Source: JAEUIE01 sp046350055
Lineage (GTDB): Bacteria > Planctomycetota > Planctomycetia > Gemmatales > HRBIN36
Length of the DNA: 64,000 nt
Assembly: GCA_046350055.1 (NCBI GenBank)
Contig: JAXMBC010000001.1
Coordinates: 5,146,001 to 5,210,000, forward strand
Reading direction: 5' to 3'
Shown here in pieces: positions 1-8,136 of the stretch (its first letter is position 1; each line of letters starts with the position of its first letter). A program made the translations under genes and the position numbers. The notes under the pieces were generated by a model. That model was not told where the DNA came from. It searched no databases and saw only the letters and a program-made list of their open reading frames with translations.

Positions 1-2415
1 TCGTCCCTGATCCTGCATGTTGATCGTATCCGAACCAGCTTGTCCATCGACCAGGAGTCGGCTCAGTCCAACAAGCTGATTCGCGGAATTGCCAATATTC
101 ACGATGTCGTTGCCCGCTCCGGCATAGAGGTTAAAGCCGAAGAAATAAGGAGCCGTCGGGTTTCCCTGAATGTTGGTGGTATCGGTAGCTTTGCCTTCCT
201 GTAGTTGGAATGCCCAAATATTGGTAAAGAAGACAGGTGCGGCAGCTGAACGGCCATAAGAATTGGTTGTGATCGTATGAGTGTACGTATCACTCGCTTT
301 TGATGCCCGATCGTCGATAGTCAGGTTGTCCACAATCCCCTGACCAATAACACTGACCACGCCTTGAATCTTGTTCATGCCCGTGGTCTCCGAACCCACG
401 GTGATATTGTTCTGGCCAGTCTGTGTGTTGAGGATCAGATCGCCGCTGGTGCCATTGACACGAACGGAATCACTGCCAGTTCCCAGTGCGATGGTGGTTG
501 TTACCCCAGGGGCATCTCCAGGCGTATCGTGAATGCGGAATGTATTGCCGCCACTGCCAGCCGAAACTTGCAGTGAATTGACATCCGTGCCAACCATGAC
601 GATGTCGCCGGAGGGTGTCAAACCGCTGAGGTTGTAGTTCTTCTTGTCCTTGTACAGGATGACTGTTCGCTGCGTGGTATCAGCAGAGGCATCCACTATC
701 ACACCGGTGTAACCCCTGACATTACTGATGGTGACCTGGCCGGTGATGGAGCGGACATCGCCAGTTTTACCGATATCAACAGCATCATTACCGTTCTGCC
801 CGTTGATATTGAGCGAAGCAGCGGTGGTTTGTACGAAGACTCGATCACTACCGTTACCGGTATTCAGCGTTACCGGAGTATTAGGAGTGCTTTGCACCAG
901 GAACTGATTGCCACCACTGCCACCGTTGATCTGAAACTTTGTGAATATGACGTTCGAGTTCCAAGCCACTGCACCGGGCAAGCCGGTTAACAGGTTCCTT
1001 CGCAAGGTATAGTCACGAGCGATGGAATTTCCTGCATCGTCAATTGTCAGATCAACATAGCTGGTAGAAAAGATGTTAACAGTGTTGCGTATCTGACTGG
1101 AGCCGAGTGGCCCGCCTACATTCACCACCCGTGGCCAAGCTAGCTCAACGGGATTATTGAGAGCCTGAATATTCACCGTTCCCACGCTCTCCACACGATA
1201 CAGTGCATTTGCTGCCTGTGTCACAGTCAGTTTCGAAGTGTCATTGCCTGTCACCTGCAGTCTTTCAAGTGCACCATCGGGGTTGTACGCAATGACTCTA
1301 TTCCCGACAGTCATCGTCGTATTTGTCAGGGTCGCGTTTTTACCATTCATGGTGATGACTACGCTATCTGTACCGGCGCCAGCATTGATGGTGACATTGG
1401 CGCTACGCTGCCCTTCAATGCGAAAAGAATCATCCCCGCCATCCCCCAGCACCGTAACGCTGAGACGCCCGGTATCGTTCACCTGAAAGATGTCGCTACC
1501 ACCGCGACCATGCACCCACACTTCATTTATCCCTTGCATGGTGCGATGCATGGTGCCGGCTCCGGCGATGCTGACCACGATTTCGCTGCCGTCTCCTGAC
1601 TGGCCGATGTTGATAACATCATCGCCCTGGCCACCGTAAACATGCATCCTGCCATTGATGTCGAGTACATATCCAAGTCCTGCTCCATACAGCGACTGAA
1701 TGCCTGCGATGTCGTCCGAGGAGAGGTATGACGTTCCCAGTCCGTTGTAACTCCACAATCGGGGAATGGTGCCACCGCCAATGACCGCATTCATGATGTC
1801 CGCGGAACTCGGTGGAAAATTGCCATTGGCATCAACATCTCCCGTGGTATGCAGCATCCCCAGACCATGCCCCAATTCATGTACGCCGATTTCCAGAATC
1901 TGGTTGATGGGATGGCTCTCACCTGAATCAAAGTGGATATCACCATCTTCCCCATCGCCGCCTGGAAAATCAGCGACATGCCCCAACTGGTTGCCATTCG
2001 TATCGCCCGGTAGCGTCCCATCGCCATCGATAAAATGATGGCCCCAGCGTATGGTGGGATGGTTGGCTCGAGCATAACTCTCGACGGGAGGCAAGGGTCC
2101 CGAATCCGCTCGCTGGAAGAAGGCTACTGCAGCAACTGAACTCCAGACTCCCATGGCTTCTTCAGCAGCTAATTGCAGAGCCTGGTTGACGGTCATGGTG
2201 GGGCTGGGAAGAGTGACCTGCAGGCCACCGTCAAACCAGTTGCTGTAACTGTAACTGATCGTGCTGGTCCCCCATGGGTCTGTAGTACGGTAGGGAGTCA
2301 GCCGCTCTTCCAGATGTTCCAGCTGCAATTTCAGCCTGGCGTTCGATGGACGACGACGTGGGCTGTCAGTCTTCCTGGCCGAGGAGGTGAACAACTTGCT
2401 TAGGATTCGTTTCAT
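1..2415 (-). CDS. Matrixin-like exported zinc metalloprotease with repeat tail (partial)
   Basis: The frame is open from an ATG at 2415 to the left edge, giving at least 805 codons with the C-terminus outside the window. Residues 179-189 read HELGHGLGMLH, the HExxHxxGxxH zinc signature of metzincins. A DIMNA segment about 25 residues later fits the Met-turn of matrixins (family M10). The N-terminus is basic and carries LEHLEER at about residues 32-38, an LExLExR motif shared with two other predicted exported proteins here. After the protease domain the chain becomes Gly/Asp/Asn-rich with GGxGDD and GSDTI-like strands, as in RTX or beta-roll proteins, suggesting a calcium-binding secreted or surface protein. 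It lies 84 bp downstream of the kinase/TPR reading frames on the same strand and may be cotranscribed with them. The protease call is strong; export and substrate are inferred. Confidence 0.85.
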   Translation of the reverse strand, partial: MKRILSKLFTSSARKTDSPRRRPSNARLKLQLEHLEERLTPYRTTDPWGTSTISYSYSNWFDGGLQVTLPSPTMTVNQALQLAAEEAMGVWSSVAAVAFFQRADSGPLPPVESYARANHPTIRWGHHFIDGDGTLPGDTNGNQLGHVADFPGGDGEDGDIHFDSGESHPINQILEIGVHELGHGLGMLHTTGDVDANGNFPPSSADIMNAVIGGGTIPRLWSYNGLGTSYLSSDDIAGIQSLYGAGLGYVLDINGRMHVYGGQGDDVINIGQSGDGSEIVVSIAGAGTMHRTMQGINEVWVHGRGGSDIFQVNDTGRLSVTVLGDGGDDSFRIEGQRSANVTINAGAGTDSVVITMNGKNATLTNTTMTVGNRVIAYNPDGALERLQVTGNDTSKLTVTQAANALYRVESVGTVNIQALNNPVELAWPRVVNVGGPLGSSQIRNTVNIFSTSYVDLTIDDAGNSIARDYTLRRNLLTGLPGAVAWNSNVIFTKFQINGGSGGNQFLVQSTPNTPVTLNTGNGSDRVFVQTTAASLNINGQNGNDAVDIGKTGDVRSITGQVTISNVRGYTGVIVDASADTTQRTVILYKDKKNYNLSGLTPSGDIVMVGTDVNSLQVSAGSGGNTFRIHDTPGDAPGVTTTIALGTGSDSVRVNGTSGDLILNTQTGQNNITVGSETTGMNKIQGVVSVIGQGIVDNLTIDDRASKASDTYTHTITTNSYGRSAAAPVFFTNIWAFQLQEGKATDTTNIQGNPTAPYFFGFNLYAGAGNDIVNIGNSANQLVGLSRLLVDGQAGSDTINMQDQGR

Positions 2416-2499
2416 GGCAATCTCCCGAAAGAGCGAGTATGTTGGCTACTCTCTATTCCGGAAAACGCACGCGATGGAGGACTGCGGGTTCGTGAATTC

Positions 2500-3270
2500 T
2501 TACTTTCGATTAACGACTTCTGTTGCTTCAGCACGGAAGGCATTCAGCTCTTTTTGATGAGTGCCAGACAGCTTCGCTTGTTGCTTCTCGTGCCAGGCAA
2601 TGGCTCTCTGCAGGCAGTCCTGTGCCTTGTGCTGATCGTTCAGGCATGCATGACACATGGCCAGAAAGTACAAATCGAAGCCATCGTGCTCGCCTTGACT
2701 GTTTTGTAAGCTTTTCTCAAGAGCTATGACAGCCTGACTGTACTTGCCTTGTCGATACAGAACTACACCGTAGGTGTTCAGAAATATGGATGCCTCGGGC
2801 ATCAGTTGGAGAGCTTCATCAATCAATCGACGAGCTGGCGCGGGATGTCGCGCAGAACCGGTAACCATCAGCCAGGCATAGTTGTTCAATGTCGTTGCAA
2901 TCTCTTCCTTCTGACTGGCATTCAATGCCAGGCTGCGCCGCAAATCCACCAGAGCTTCGTCGATCTTCAGTAAGCTCAATCGCGAAAGCCCCCGACAATA
3001 GAGCAAATGTGCATCATCCGAACGCAAAGCCAATGCTCTGGTGAAATCCTCTTCAGCCTTCTGAAATTGCTTATTATCGTGATAAGCATGACCACGCCAG
3101 TGGATCGCCTCCTTCTGCCGTGGATGTAAGACTAACGATCTGGTGAAATCATCAATCGCTTCCACGTTCCGATCGAGCGAATAGAAAGCCTGCCCACGAA
3201 GAAAGTACCCGTCAGGGTTGATCGGCATGAGGCCCACGGCAAGTGAGTAACCGATCACCTGCTCGCGCAC
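2500..3270 (-). CDS. TPR-repeat tail, apparently split from the upstream kinase by a frameshift
   Basis: This 256-codon frame encodes about five tetratricopeptide repeats, with pairs such as GYFLRGQAFYSL, AIHWRGHAYHD and HLLYCRGLSRLS, each followed by an A-x-x-D/A-F helix. TPRs mediate protein-protein contacts. The only start at the 5' end is a GTG at 3270 inside the end of the kinase frame, with no clear ribosome site. Upstream of the GTG the TPR frame reads SLKNLEV, which would continue sensibly from the kinase sequence VDRQ if one CT dinucleotide were removed from the CT/GA run at 3283-3293. The likely ancestral product is therefore one kinase-WD40-TPR protein of about 1440 residues, the same architecture as the second kinase at 13848-18062. 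It could be a true frameshift mutation, a slippage site or a sequencing error. Confidence 0.7.
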   Translation of the reverse strand: MREQVIGYSLAVGLMPINPDGYFLRGQAFYSLDRNVEAIDDFTRSLVLHPRQKEAIHWRGHAYHDNKQFQKAEEDFTRALALRSDDAHLLYCRGLSRLSLLKIDEALVDLRRSLALNASQKEEIATTLNNYAWLMVTGSARHPAPARRLIDEALQLMPEASIFLNTYGVVLYRQGKYSQAVIALEKSLQNSQGEHDGFDLYFLAMCHACLNDQHKAQDCLQRAIAWHEKQQAKLSGTHQKELNAFRAEATEVVNRK

Positions 3271-6200
3271 CTCGAGATTCTTGAGAGAGAGAGCTGCCGA
3301 TCCACCGGTGCAGTGAATACCTGAAGTTGGAGAGGATTGGGAGCTTCTGCCGCAACAGGTGGATATTCAGGGGCATCCCAGTCCAGTCCCATCTCACGAA
3401 GCTGGCTGCGGATGCTCTGCAGATCCCAGACATGCAAGCCGTCTTCTGAAGCCACGATGATTCTGGAGCCATCATGGCTGAATGTCGCTCCGCTATCGAC
3501 CTGATGCTCCGGACCTTCCAGTAACGCCAACTCACGGCCCGTACGTAATTCAACCAATCGCAAACAACCGTTCTTTTGGGTGAATAGCACAGTACTATTG
3601 TCTGGGGATACCGCTCTCGGTACACCTGGGCCGAGCCGAAGAGTTGGCTGCCAGTTATCTGTAGAAAAGACCTGGCCACCTCCGCTGGTAGTGATGATTG
3701 ACTTGGAATCTCTAGAAAAGGTCCCTATCCCGTGGTTAGGAATTGTCCACACTCGCTTGCCCGTTATCGAGTCGAACACCTCATGTTGAATGAGAACCCA
3801 TCGGCCATCTGGACTGACCGAGCAGAGTCCACAACTTTGGCCACGATTCACCCAAACGGGGCGAGAAACGTTAGGACCTTTGAACCACCCGCCAGCGTGT
3901 TCTGACATGCCAAACCCATTCCACATGCACTGGGCAATCACCTGGCCATCCGCACTGGCAGCGATGGGACAGACACCTGCATGGAATGGCATTTGTACCG
4001 GCGGACCAACAACACACCGTTCATTCCCAGCATGTTGTTCAAACCGAATCGGCCAGCGATAGCATCCACCATAGTCATTGGTCAATAGTGCACCTGTGCC
4101 ATCAAACACACAGGAGCCATATCCCTTCTGGCTTTGCAAGTGGGGAATCGTCCCCACGACCCTGGATGTTTGGAGATCGACGAGAACGTAGCCACCTTCC
4201 GCTTGCGGATGTGCTACAAGTCGACCGCCGGGATGGACGGTGGGCAAGCGATCGATCACACCAGCCGCCTTGCTGGTGAGGAAACGATACTCGCGACCAT
4301 CTGCTAAAGAGAATATCCCGATGCGTTCTGCATTCGGACCAAACACCGCGCCAGCAAGTCGCCGGCCGGAGGCATCGATGTTCAAACCACGCCAATTGAC
4401 ACTGAAGTAATAGTTCTGAGTGGTAATCAAGTGCTTACTTTGCGACACATCAAAAAGTAAACCGTTGCCGTTCCAGCCTCGTGCGGCCATGAGTTCACCA
4501 GAAGGATCAAACGAGGCGAATGGCATTCCTGCGAATTTGCCTTGCACTTCGCCAATGAAAGTGAATATGCAGTCGGATGCTGTGAAATCGTAAATCCTGA
4601 TTCGCTGGGTATGTAACTGGGGTGAGGGATTATCTGCTTGAGACACGGCAATTCGCTTGCCGTTGGGTGACCAGTTGCAACCTCCCATTCCTGAGCTCCA
4701 GCCAGGTGTTATTACGCCTTTGGTAATGCCTGTATTCGAATCACGAATCTCAGCATGCTGGTGAAAGTAAGAAAAGACCAGTAATAGTGGTTCAGTCGGA
4801 TGAAATCGCAAATCCACCTCGCGGGTCAATTTGCCAGGCGGAAACCGATGTATCAGTAAACCGGTGCCGGTGTCATAGGTCTCTATAGTTCCATCGAGCA
4901 TGCTCACAGCCAATCGATTACCATCAGCACTCAGATCGTGATACACGACATTTGCCAGATCATTAATGCGCAGCTTGGGTAAGGTTCCCTTTGCTTCCCA
5001 TAACCAGAAGCGATGTGATTGATCAATTGTTTTCACGGTAACGAAACCGCCAGGTTCTAAAGAGCATTGGACCGGCTCGCCCACGCTGGGGATGGTGCTG
5101 ACAAGTGATTGATCTTGAACGCGATGAATCCGGATCGAGCCTTGTGCATCACTGTATGCATAGCGCTCGAATTCCCGGTCCATCACCGGAGAACTGCTGC
5201 CTGGAGGCATGGCCTGCCACGACTGGCAGATATGCAGGTCAGGCAACGCCAGGGCTGCGATGGCCTCATTCCTCAGAGCATTAAACCATTCGGCAGGCTG
5301 CGCCAGCTCGTGACCAATGGCCACCGCCTTGCGCAGAGCTGCCAGAGCCTCAAAGCGTTGCCCTGATTGTCTGCTGTTGCGTATGCCGTGCGCTCTGCCA
5401 ATCTGAGCCTCCGCTTCCCGCAATCGGCCCTGGCGTTGTGCATCACGAAGAACCTGATTTTGCTCGCGGAAGTTCGCGGCCGCCAGCAGCGAACCGATCG
5501 CTACCAGAATCAGCATGCTCACCAGTGTCGTCAACATGGCAGCAACTGTCGGATTCCGTTTTGACCAGCGCCAAAGCTGCTCTGGTAGCGTTGCCCGGCG
5601 AGCCTTGATGGGGCGATCCGCCAGAAAGCGTCGTAGATCATCTGCTAATGCATCGGCATCGGGATATCGATCCCGTACTTCACGGGAGGTACATTTGCTG
5701 ATGATCGTTTCTAAATCGCGTGGTACATGGCGGTTTATTCTGGACAGTGGAGCCAGCGACTGCTGCAACACCTGTTCCACCAGTTTGGCGCGATGGCTGG
5801 CATCAAAGGCCGGTTTCAGGGCGACCATCTCATAGAGTGTGATGCCCAGCGAATACAGATCGCTCTGCGGCAGCGATTGTCCTTCAAACCGCTCTGGTGC
5901 CATGAACCGGATCGTTCCCACGATGTCGCCGGTTTGTGTGAGATTGTTATTCCCCAGTTCCGATTCTTTCGCCAGGCCGAAATCGGTAACCCAGACCGTC
6001 CCTTGCTCATCAATCAGCAAATTCGAGGACTTGATATCGCGATGAAGCACTCCCTGCTTGTGAGCATGTGCCAAAGCCTCCGCTACTTGCAACCCGACAC
6101 GAGCGACGCTGCGATAATATTCGGCATTGGTATGAGTGACCTTCGAAAGTCCACTCATCGAATTGACGCTGGTCCGTGCATCCTGCTGCGTCGAGAGAGG

Positions 6201-6845
6201 TTCTGTCACCTCCTCATGACCGAGGAGCCTTCCGGTAGCCAAACTCATCGCCACGCCAGCCTTCTTCGGATGATTGTTGGAGCGTTCGTGCGATATGCTT
6301 GCTTGACGCAAGCGGCGAACCTCATCGAGAATAGTGTCCAGCCCTTCACCGCGAATGAACTGCATGGCGTAGTAGTGCACACCGTCGGATTCGCCCACCC
6401 CGAATACTGGCACAATATTCGTATGATGTAACCGGGCCGCAGCCTTGGCCTCGCGCCGAAAACGCTCTAAATGCGTGGGATTGAGCATCCCCTGCGCTGG
6501 CAGCACCTTCAGAGCCACATGACGGCCCAGCGAGATCTGCTCTGCCTCGTAGACCACTCCCATGCCCCCACGTCCCACCTCGCGGAGCAAGCGAAAGTCG
6601 CCCAGCCTCTCAGGTGTTTTTCCTTTTCCACCATTTGTCAGGGAGTGCGAATCAATGGTTGATTCGCCAGGCTTGAGCTGCTCCATGACCACCAGAGCTG
6701 GAAATAGATCGCGAATCTCCTCTGCACGTTCTGGACAGCGATGGACATACTCAGAAAGTGAAGGATATTCGCCCCGCCTGTGACGGGCGACGAATTCCTC
6801 CGCCAGTTGTTCGACAATATCACGTTCTGAGAGTGAACTGGACAT
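3255..6845 (-). CDS. Ser/Thr protein kinase with transmembrane segment and WD40 repeats
   Basis: This is a PknB-type receptor-like kinase. In numbering from the upstream ATG at 6857, a planctomycete-type N-terminal helix region (about 5-60) precedes the kinase domain. That domain has the glycine loop GRGGMG (95-100), the lysine of VALKV (117), the catalytic loop HRDIKSSN (272-279) and DFG (292-294). An unusual Ser/Thr-rich insert of about 60 residues (184-243) lies before the catalytic loop. One membrane helix follows (near MLTTLVSMLILVAIGSLLAA), then about 700 residues of WD40-like beta-propeller repeats. The ATG at 6845 is preferred because GAGG lies a few bases upstream; the ATG at 6857 overlaps the sigma stop as ATGA. 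The frame ends abruptly at 3255 just after a CT repeat, and the TPR tail continues in another frame. It is probably coupled to the sigma factor gene. Confidence 0.85.
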   Translation of the reverse strand: MSSSLSERDIVEQLAEEFVARHRRGEYPSLSEYVHRCPERAEEIRDLFPALVVMEQLKPGESTIDSHSLTNGGKGKTPERLGDFRLLREVGRGGMGVVYEAEQISLGRHVALKVLPAQGMLNPTHLERFRREAKAAARLHHTNIVPVFGVGESDGVHYYAMQFIRGEGLDTILDEVRRLRQASISHERSNNHPKKAGVAMSLATGRLLGHEEVTEPLSTQQDARTSVNSMSGLSKVTHTNAEYYRSVARVGLQVAEALAHAHKQGVLHRDIKSSNLLIDEQGTVWVTDFGLAKESELGNNNLTQTGDIVGTIRFMAPERFEGQSLPQSDLYSLGITLYEMVALKPAFDASHRAKLVEQVLQQSLAPLSRINRHVPRDLETIISKCTSREVRDRYPDADALADDLRRFLADRPIKARRATLPEQLWRWSKRNPTVAAMLTTLVSMLILVAIGSLLAAANFREQNQVLRDAQRQGRLREAEAQIGRAHGIRNSRQSGQRFEALAALRKAVAIGHELAQPAEWFNALRNEAIAALALPDLHICQSWQAMPPGSSSPVMDREFERYAYSDAQGSIRIHRVQDQSLVSTIPSVGEPVQCSLEPGGFVTVKTIDQSHRFWLWEAKGTLPKLRINDLANVVYHDLSADGNRLAVSMLDGTIETYDTGTGLLIHRFPPGKLTREVDLRFHPTEPLLLVFSYFHQHAEIRDSNTGITKGVITPGWSSGMGGCNWSPNGKRIAVSQADNPSPQLHTQRIRIYDFTASDCIFTFIGEVQGKFAGMPFASFDPSGELMAARGWNGNGLLFDVSQSKHLITTQNYYFSVNWRGLNIDASGRRLAGAVFGPNAERIGIFSLADGREYRFLTSKAAGVIDRLPTVHPGGRLVAHPQAEGGYVLVDLQTSRVVGTIPHLQSQKGYGSCVFDGTGALLTNDYGGCYRWPIRFEQHAGNERCVVGPPVQMPFHAGVCPIAASADGQVIAQCMWNGFGMSEHAGGWFKGPNVSRPVWVNRGQSCGLCSVSPDGRWVLIQHEVFDSITGKRVWTIPNHGIGTFSRDSKSIITTSGGGQVFSTDNWQPTLRLGPGVPRAVSPDNSTVLFTQKNGCLRLVELRTGRELALLEGPEHQVDSGATFSHDGSRIIVASEDGLHVWDLQSIRSQLREMGLDWDAPEYPPVAAEAPNPLQLQVFTAPVDRQLSLSRISRCASR
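3283..3293. repeat. (GA)5G dinucleotide run at kinase/TPR frame junction
   Basis: An 11-base GA run (CT on the coding strand) lies exactly where the kinase frame and the TPR frame should join. Removing one repeat unit would fuse the two frames into a single protein. Dinucleotide runs are prone to slipped-strand mispairing. Confidence 0.8.
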
Positions 6846-6853
6846 GGCACACC

Positions 6854-7495
6854 TCATGAGCAGTTTGCCTTGTCATCGGAGAAGAAGCCTGGCATGGCAC
6901 TGAGAATTTGTTTCAATCGCGAGAGGGCGCGGATATAGCGTTTACTTGCCGCCGACTTCTCGAGGCCAAGGACACGTGCCGTTTCATTGTTATCCAGTTC
7001 CTCGAAGTGGCGCAAAATCAGCACTTCTCGGTCGATGAGGTCCATCGTGTTAAGTGCATCCTGGAGACGAATCTGCAACTCCGCCCGAATGGCTGCTTGA
7101 GTGGGCGAAGTGAATCTACCCAGGAGTTGATTAGCCAGGGAGATGGAGGATGCAGCAGGAAACGCCCCGTGATACAGCGATACTTCCAGCCCGGCATCGC
7201 GTATCTGGGCACCGAGGTGCTGACGATGCAGATCAATAAGCCGCTGGCCAGTCAACGTCCGTAGCCACAAGAACACCGGCACCTGGGGATTGGCCGCGTA
7301 TTCAGGCAGTCGTCGATCATAATCCAGGAAGGCTTCCTGCAGCACATCCGAAGCATCGATACGAGCTGCCACTCGTCGATCCATACGCAGCTGCACCATG
7401 ACTCGCAGTCGCTGCCTGTGGCGAGCGAATAGCTCACTACGGGCATGACCATCGCCCTTTATTGCAAGACACAGCAATTCATCGTCGCTTTGCAT
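6854..7495 (-). CDS. ECF-family RNA polymerase sigma factor (kinase-associated)
   Basis: The product is about 213 residues. Region 2 carries the motif ASDVLQEAFLDYDRRL (core binding and -10 recognition). Region 4 is a helix-turn-helix around REVLILRHFEELDNNETARVLGLEKSAASKRYIRALSRLK. The spacing fits the extracytoplasmic-function sigma-70 group found next to kinases in planctomycetes. The ATG at 7495 is chosen because GAGGGGG lies 4-5 bases upstream; the TTG at 7498 also opens the frame. The stop overlaps an ATG of the kinase gene (ATGA at 6854-6857), indicating translational coupling. It probably directs transcription of a regulon controlled by the neighbouring kinase. No anti-sigma factor gene is adjacent. 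Confidence 0.9.
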   Translation of the reverse strand: MQSDDELLCLAIKGDGHARSELFARHRQRLRVMVQLRMDRRVAARIDASDVLQEAFLDYDRRLPEYAANPQVPVFLWLRTLTGQRLIDLHRQHLGAQIRDAGLEVSLYHGAFPAASSISLANQLLGRFTSPTQAAIRAELQIRLQDALNTMDLIDREVLILRHFEELDNNETARVLGLEKSAASKRYIRALSRLKQILSAMPGFFSDDKANCS

Positions 7496-7632
7496 CAAGC
7501 CCCCTCAAGTATAATACCGTGAACGGAAGAGGTTTGAGGACAGGGATTTTGCACGATTCTGGCTTTAGTTTCATATCGCCCGTTTGTGGGCCTATCAAGT
7601 AACTTTGTATTGGCGACTTGAGAGCCGAACGT

Positions 7633-7743
7633 ATGCTCTCCACCCCGGAAGGCCGTTATCTTGTGGTCGGTGCATTGAACAAGATTATGGTCTTCCGTTT
7701 ACCCGTGGAACAAGCGGTTAGTGATTGGAAGAAGCAGCGATGA
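7633..7743 (+). pseudogene. C-terminal scrap of a WD40-repeat protein
   Basis: A 36-residue plus-strand frame reads MLSTPEGRYLVVGAL and then a strand pattern ending in VFRLPVEQA, which resembles the last WD40 blade and tail of planctomycete beta-propeller proteins. In-frame codons upstream (about IGDLRAER) keep the WD40 feel until a TAA near 7600. No start or ribosome site is evident. It lies just before an IS630 remnant, so it is best read as the end of a deleted gene. Confidence 0.4.
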
Positions 7744-7889
7744 ATTCTAAACACAATTTCTACTATCCAGCCTTCCTTACTCACAAGGCGCGAGTGCTGA
7801 AGTGCGCGTCAGTAGATCGACTGAGAAGCGAGGAAGGTCGAGTCTACGGGAAAACCATTTGAGACTGGCATTTATAGATCAATCACTTT

Positions 7890-8095
7890 GAACGAGTCTG
7901 ATAGTATCTGCACGATGAGATCACCCAGGAACCACACCAGCCCTGACCTTGATTCGCTCCTGAAACTCGTTGACCGCTGGCTACTCCAGAATCACTTCTG
8001 TCCGATTGAACCCATCCACTACGACGTCGTGTAACGCAAACTCAGTTCACGTTCGACTGGGCGAGGAGCTGGCTAATTTAGAGTTGCTGGGTGGG
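7890..8095 (+). mobile_element. Decayed 3' end of an IS630-family element
   Basis: This stretch matches the last ~200 bases of the intact IS630 element (about 19966-20160) nearly base for base. Shared blocks include AACGAGTCTG, GGAACCACACC, GATTCGCTCCT, GTTGACCG and TCTGTCYGATTGAACCCA. The match continues through the transposase end into a degraded terminal inverted repeat (GGCTAATTTAGAG against AGCTATTTAGGTG). The reading frame is interrupted, for example by TGA in place of a codon near 7950. Only the 3' portion remains. Confidence 0.8.
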
Positions 8096-8136
8096 CATAC
8101 GGATCGCATGCTCCACACATCGGCCTCTAGGATTAG

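Noticed and set aside
5727..6431. Plus-strand frame of 234 codons opposite the first kinase
   Set aside because: It mirrors conserved kinase codons and has no domain or ribosome site.
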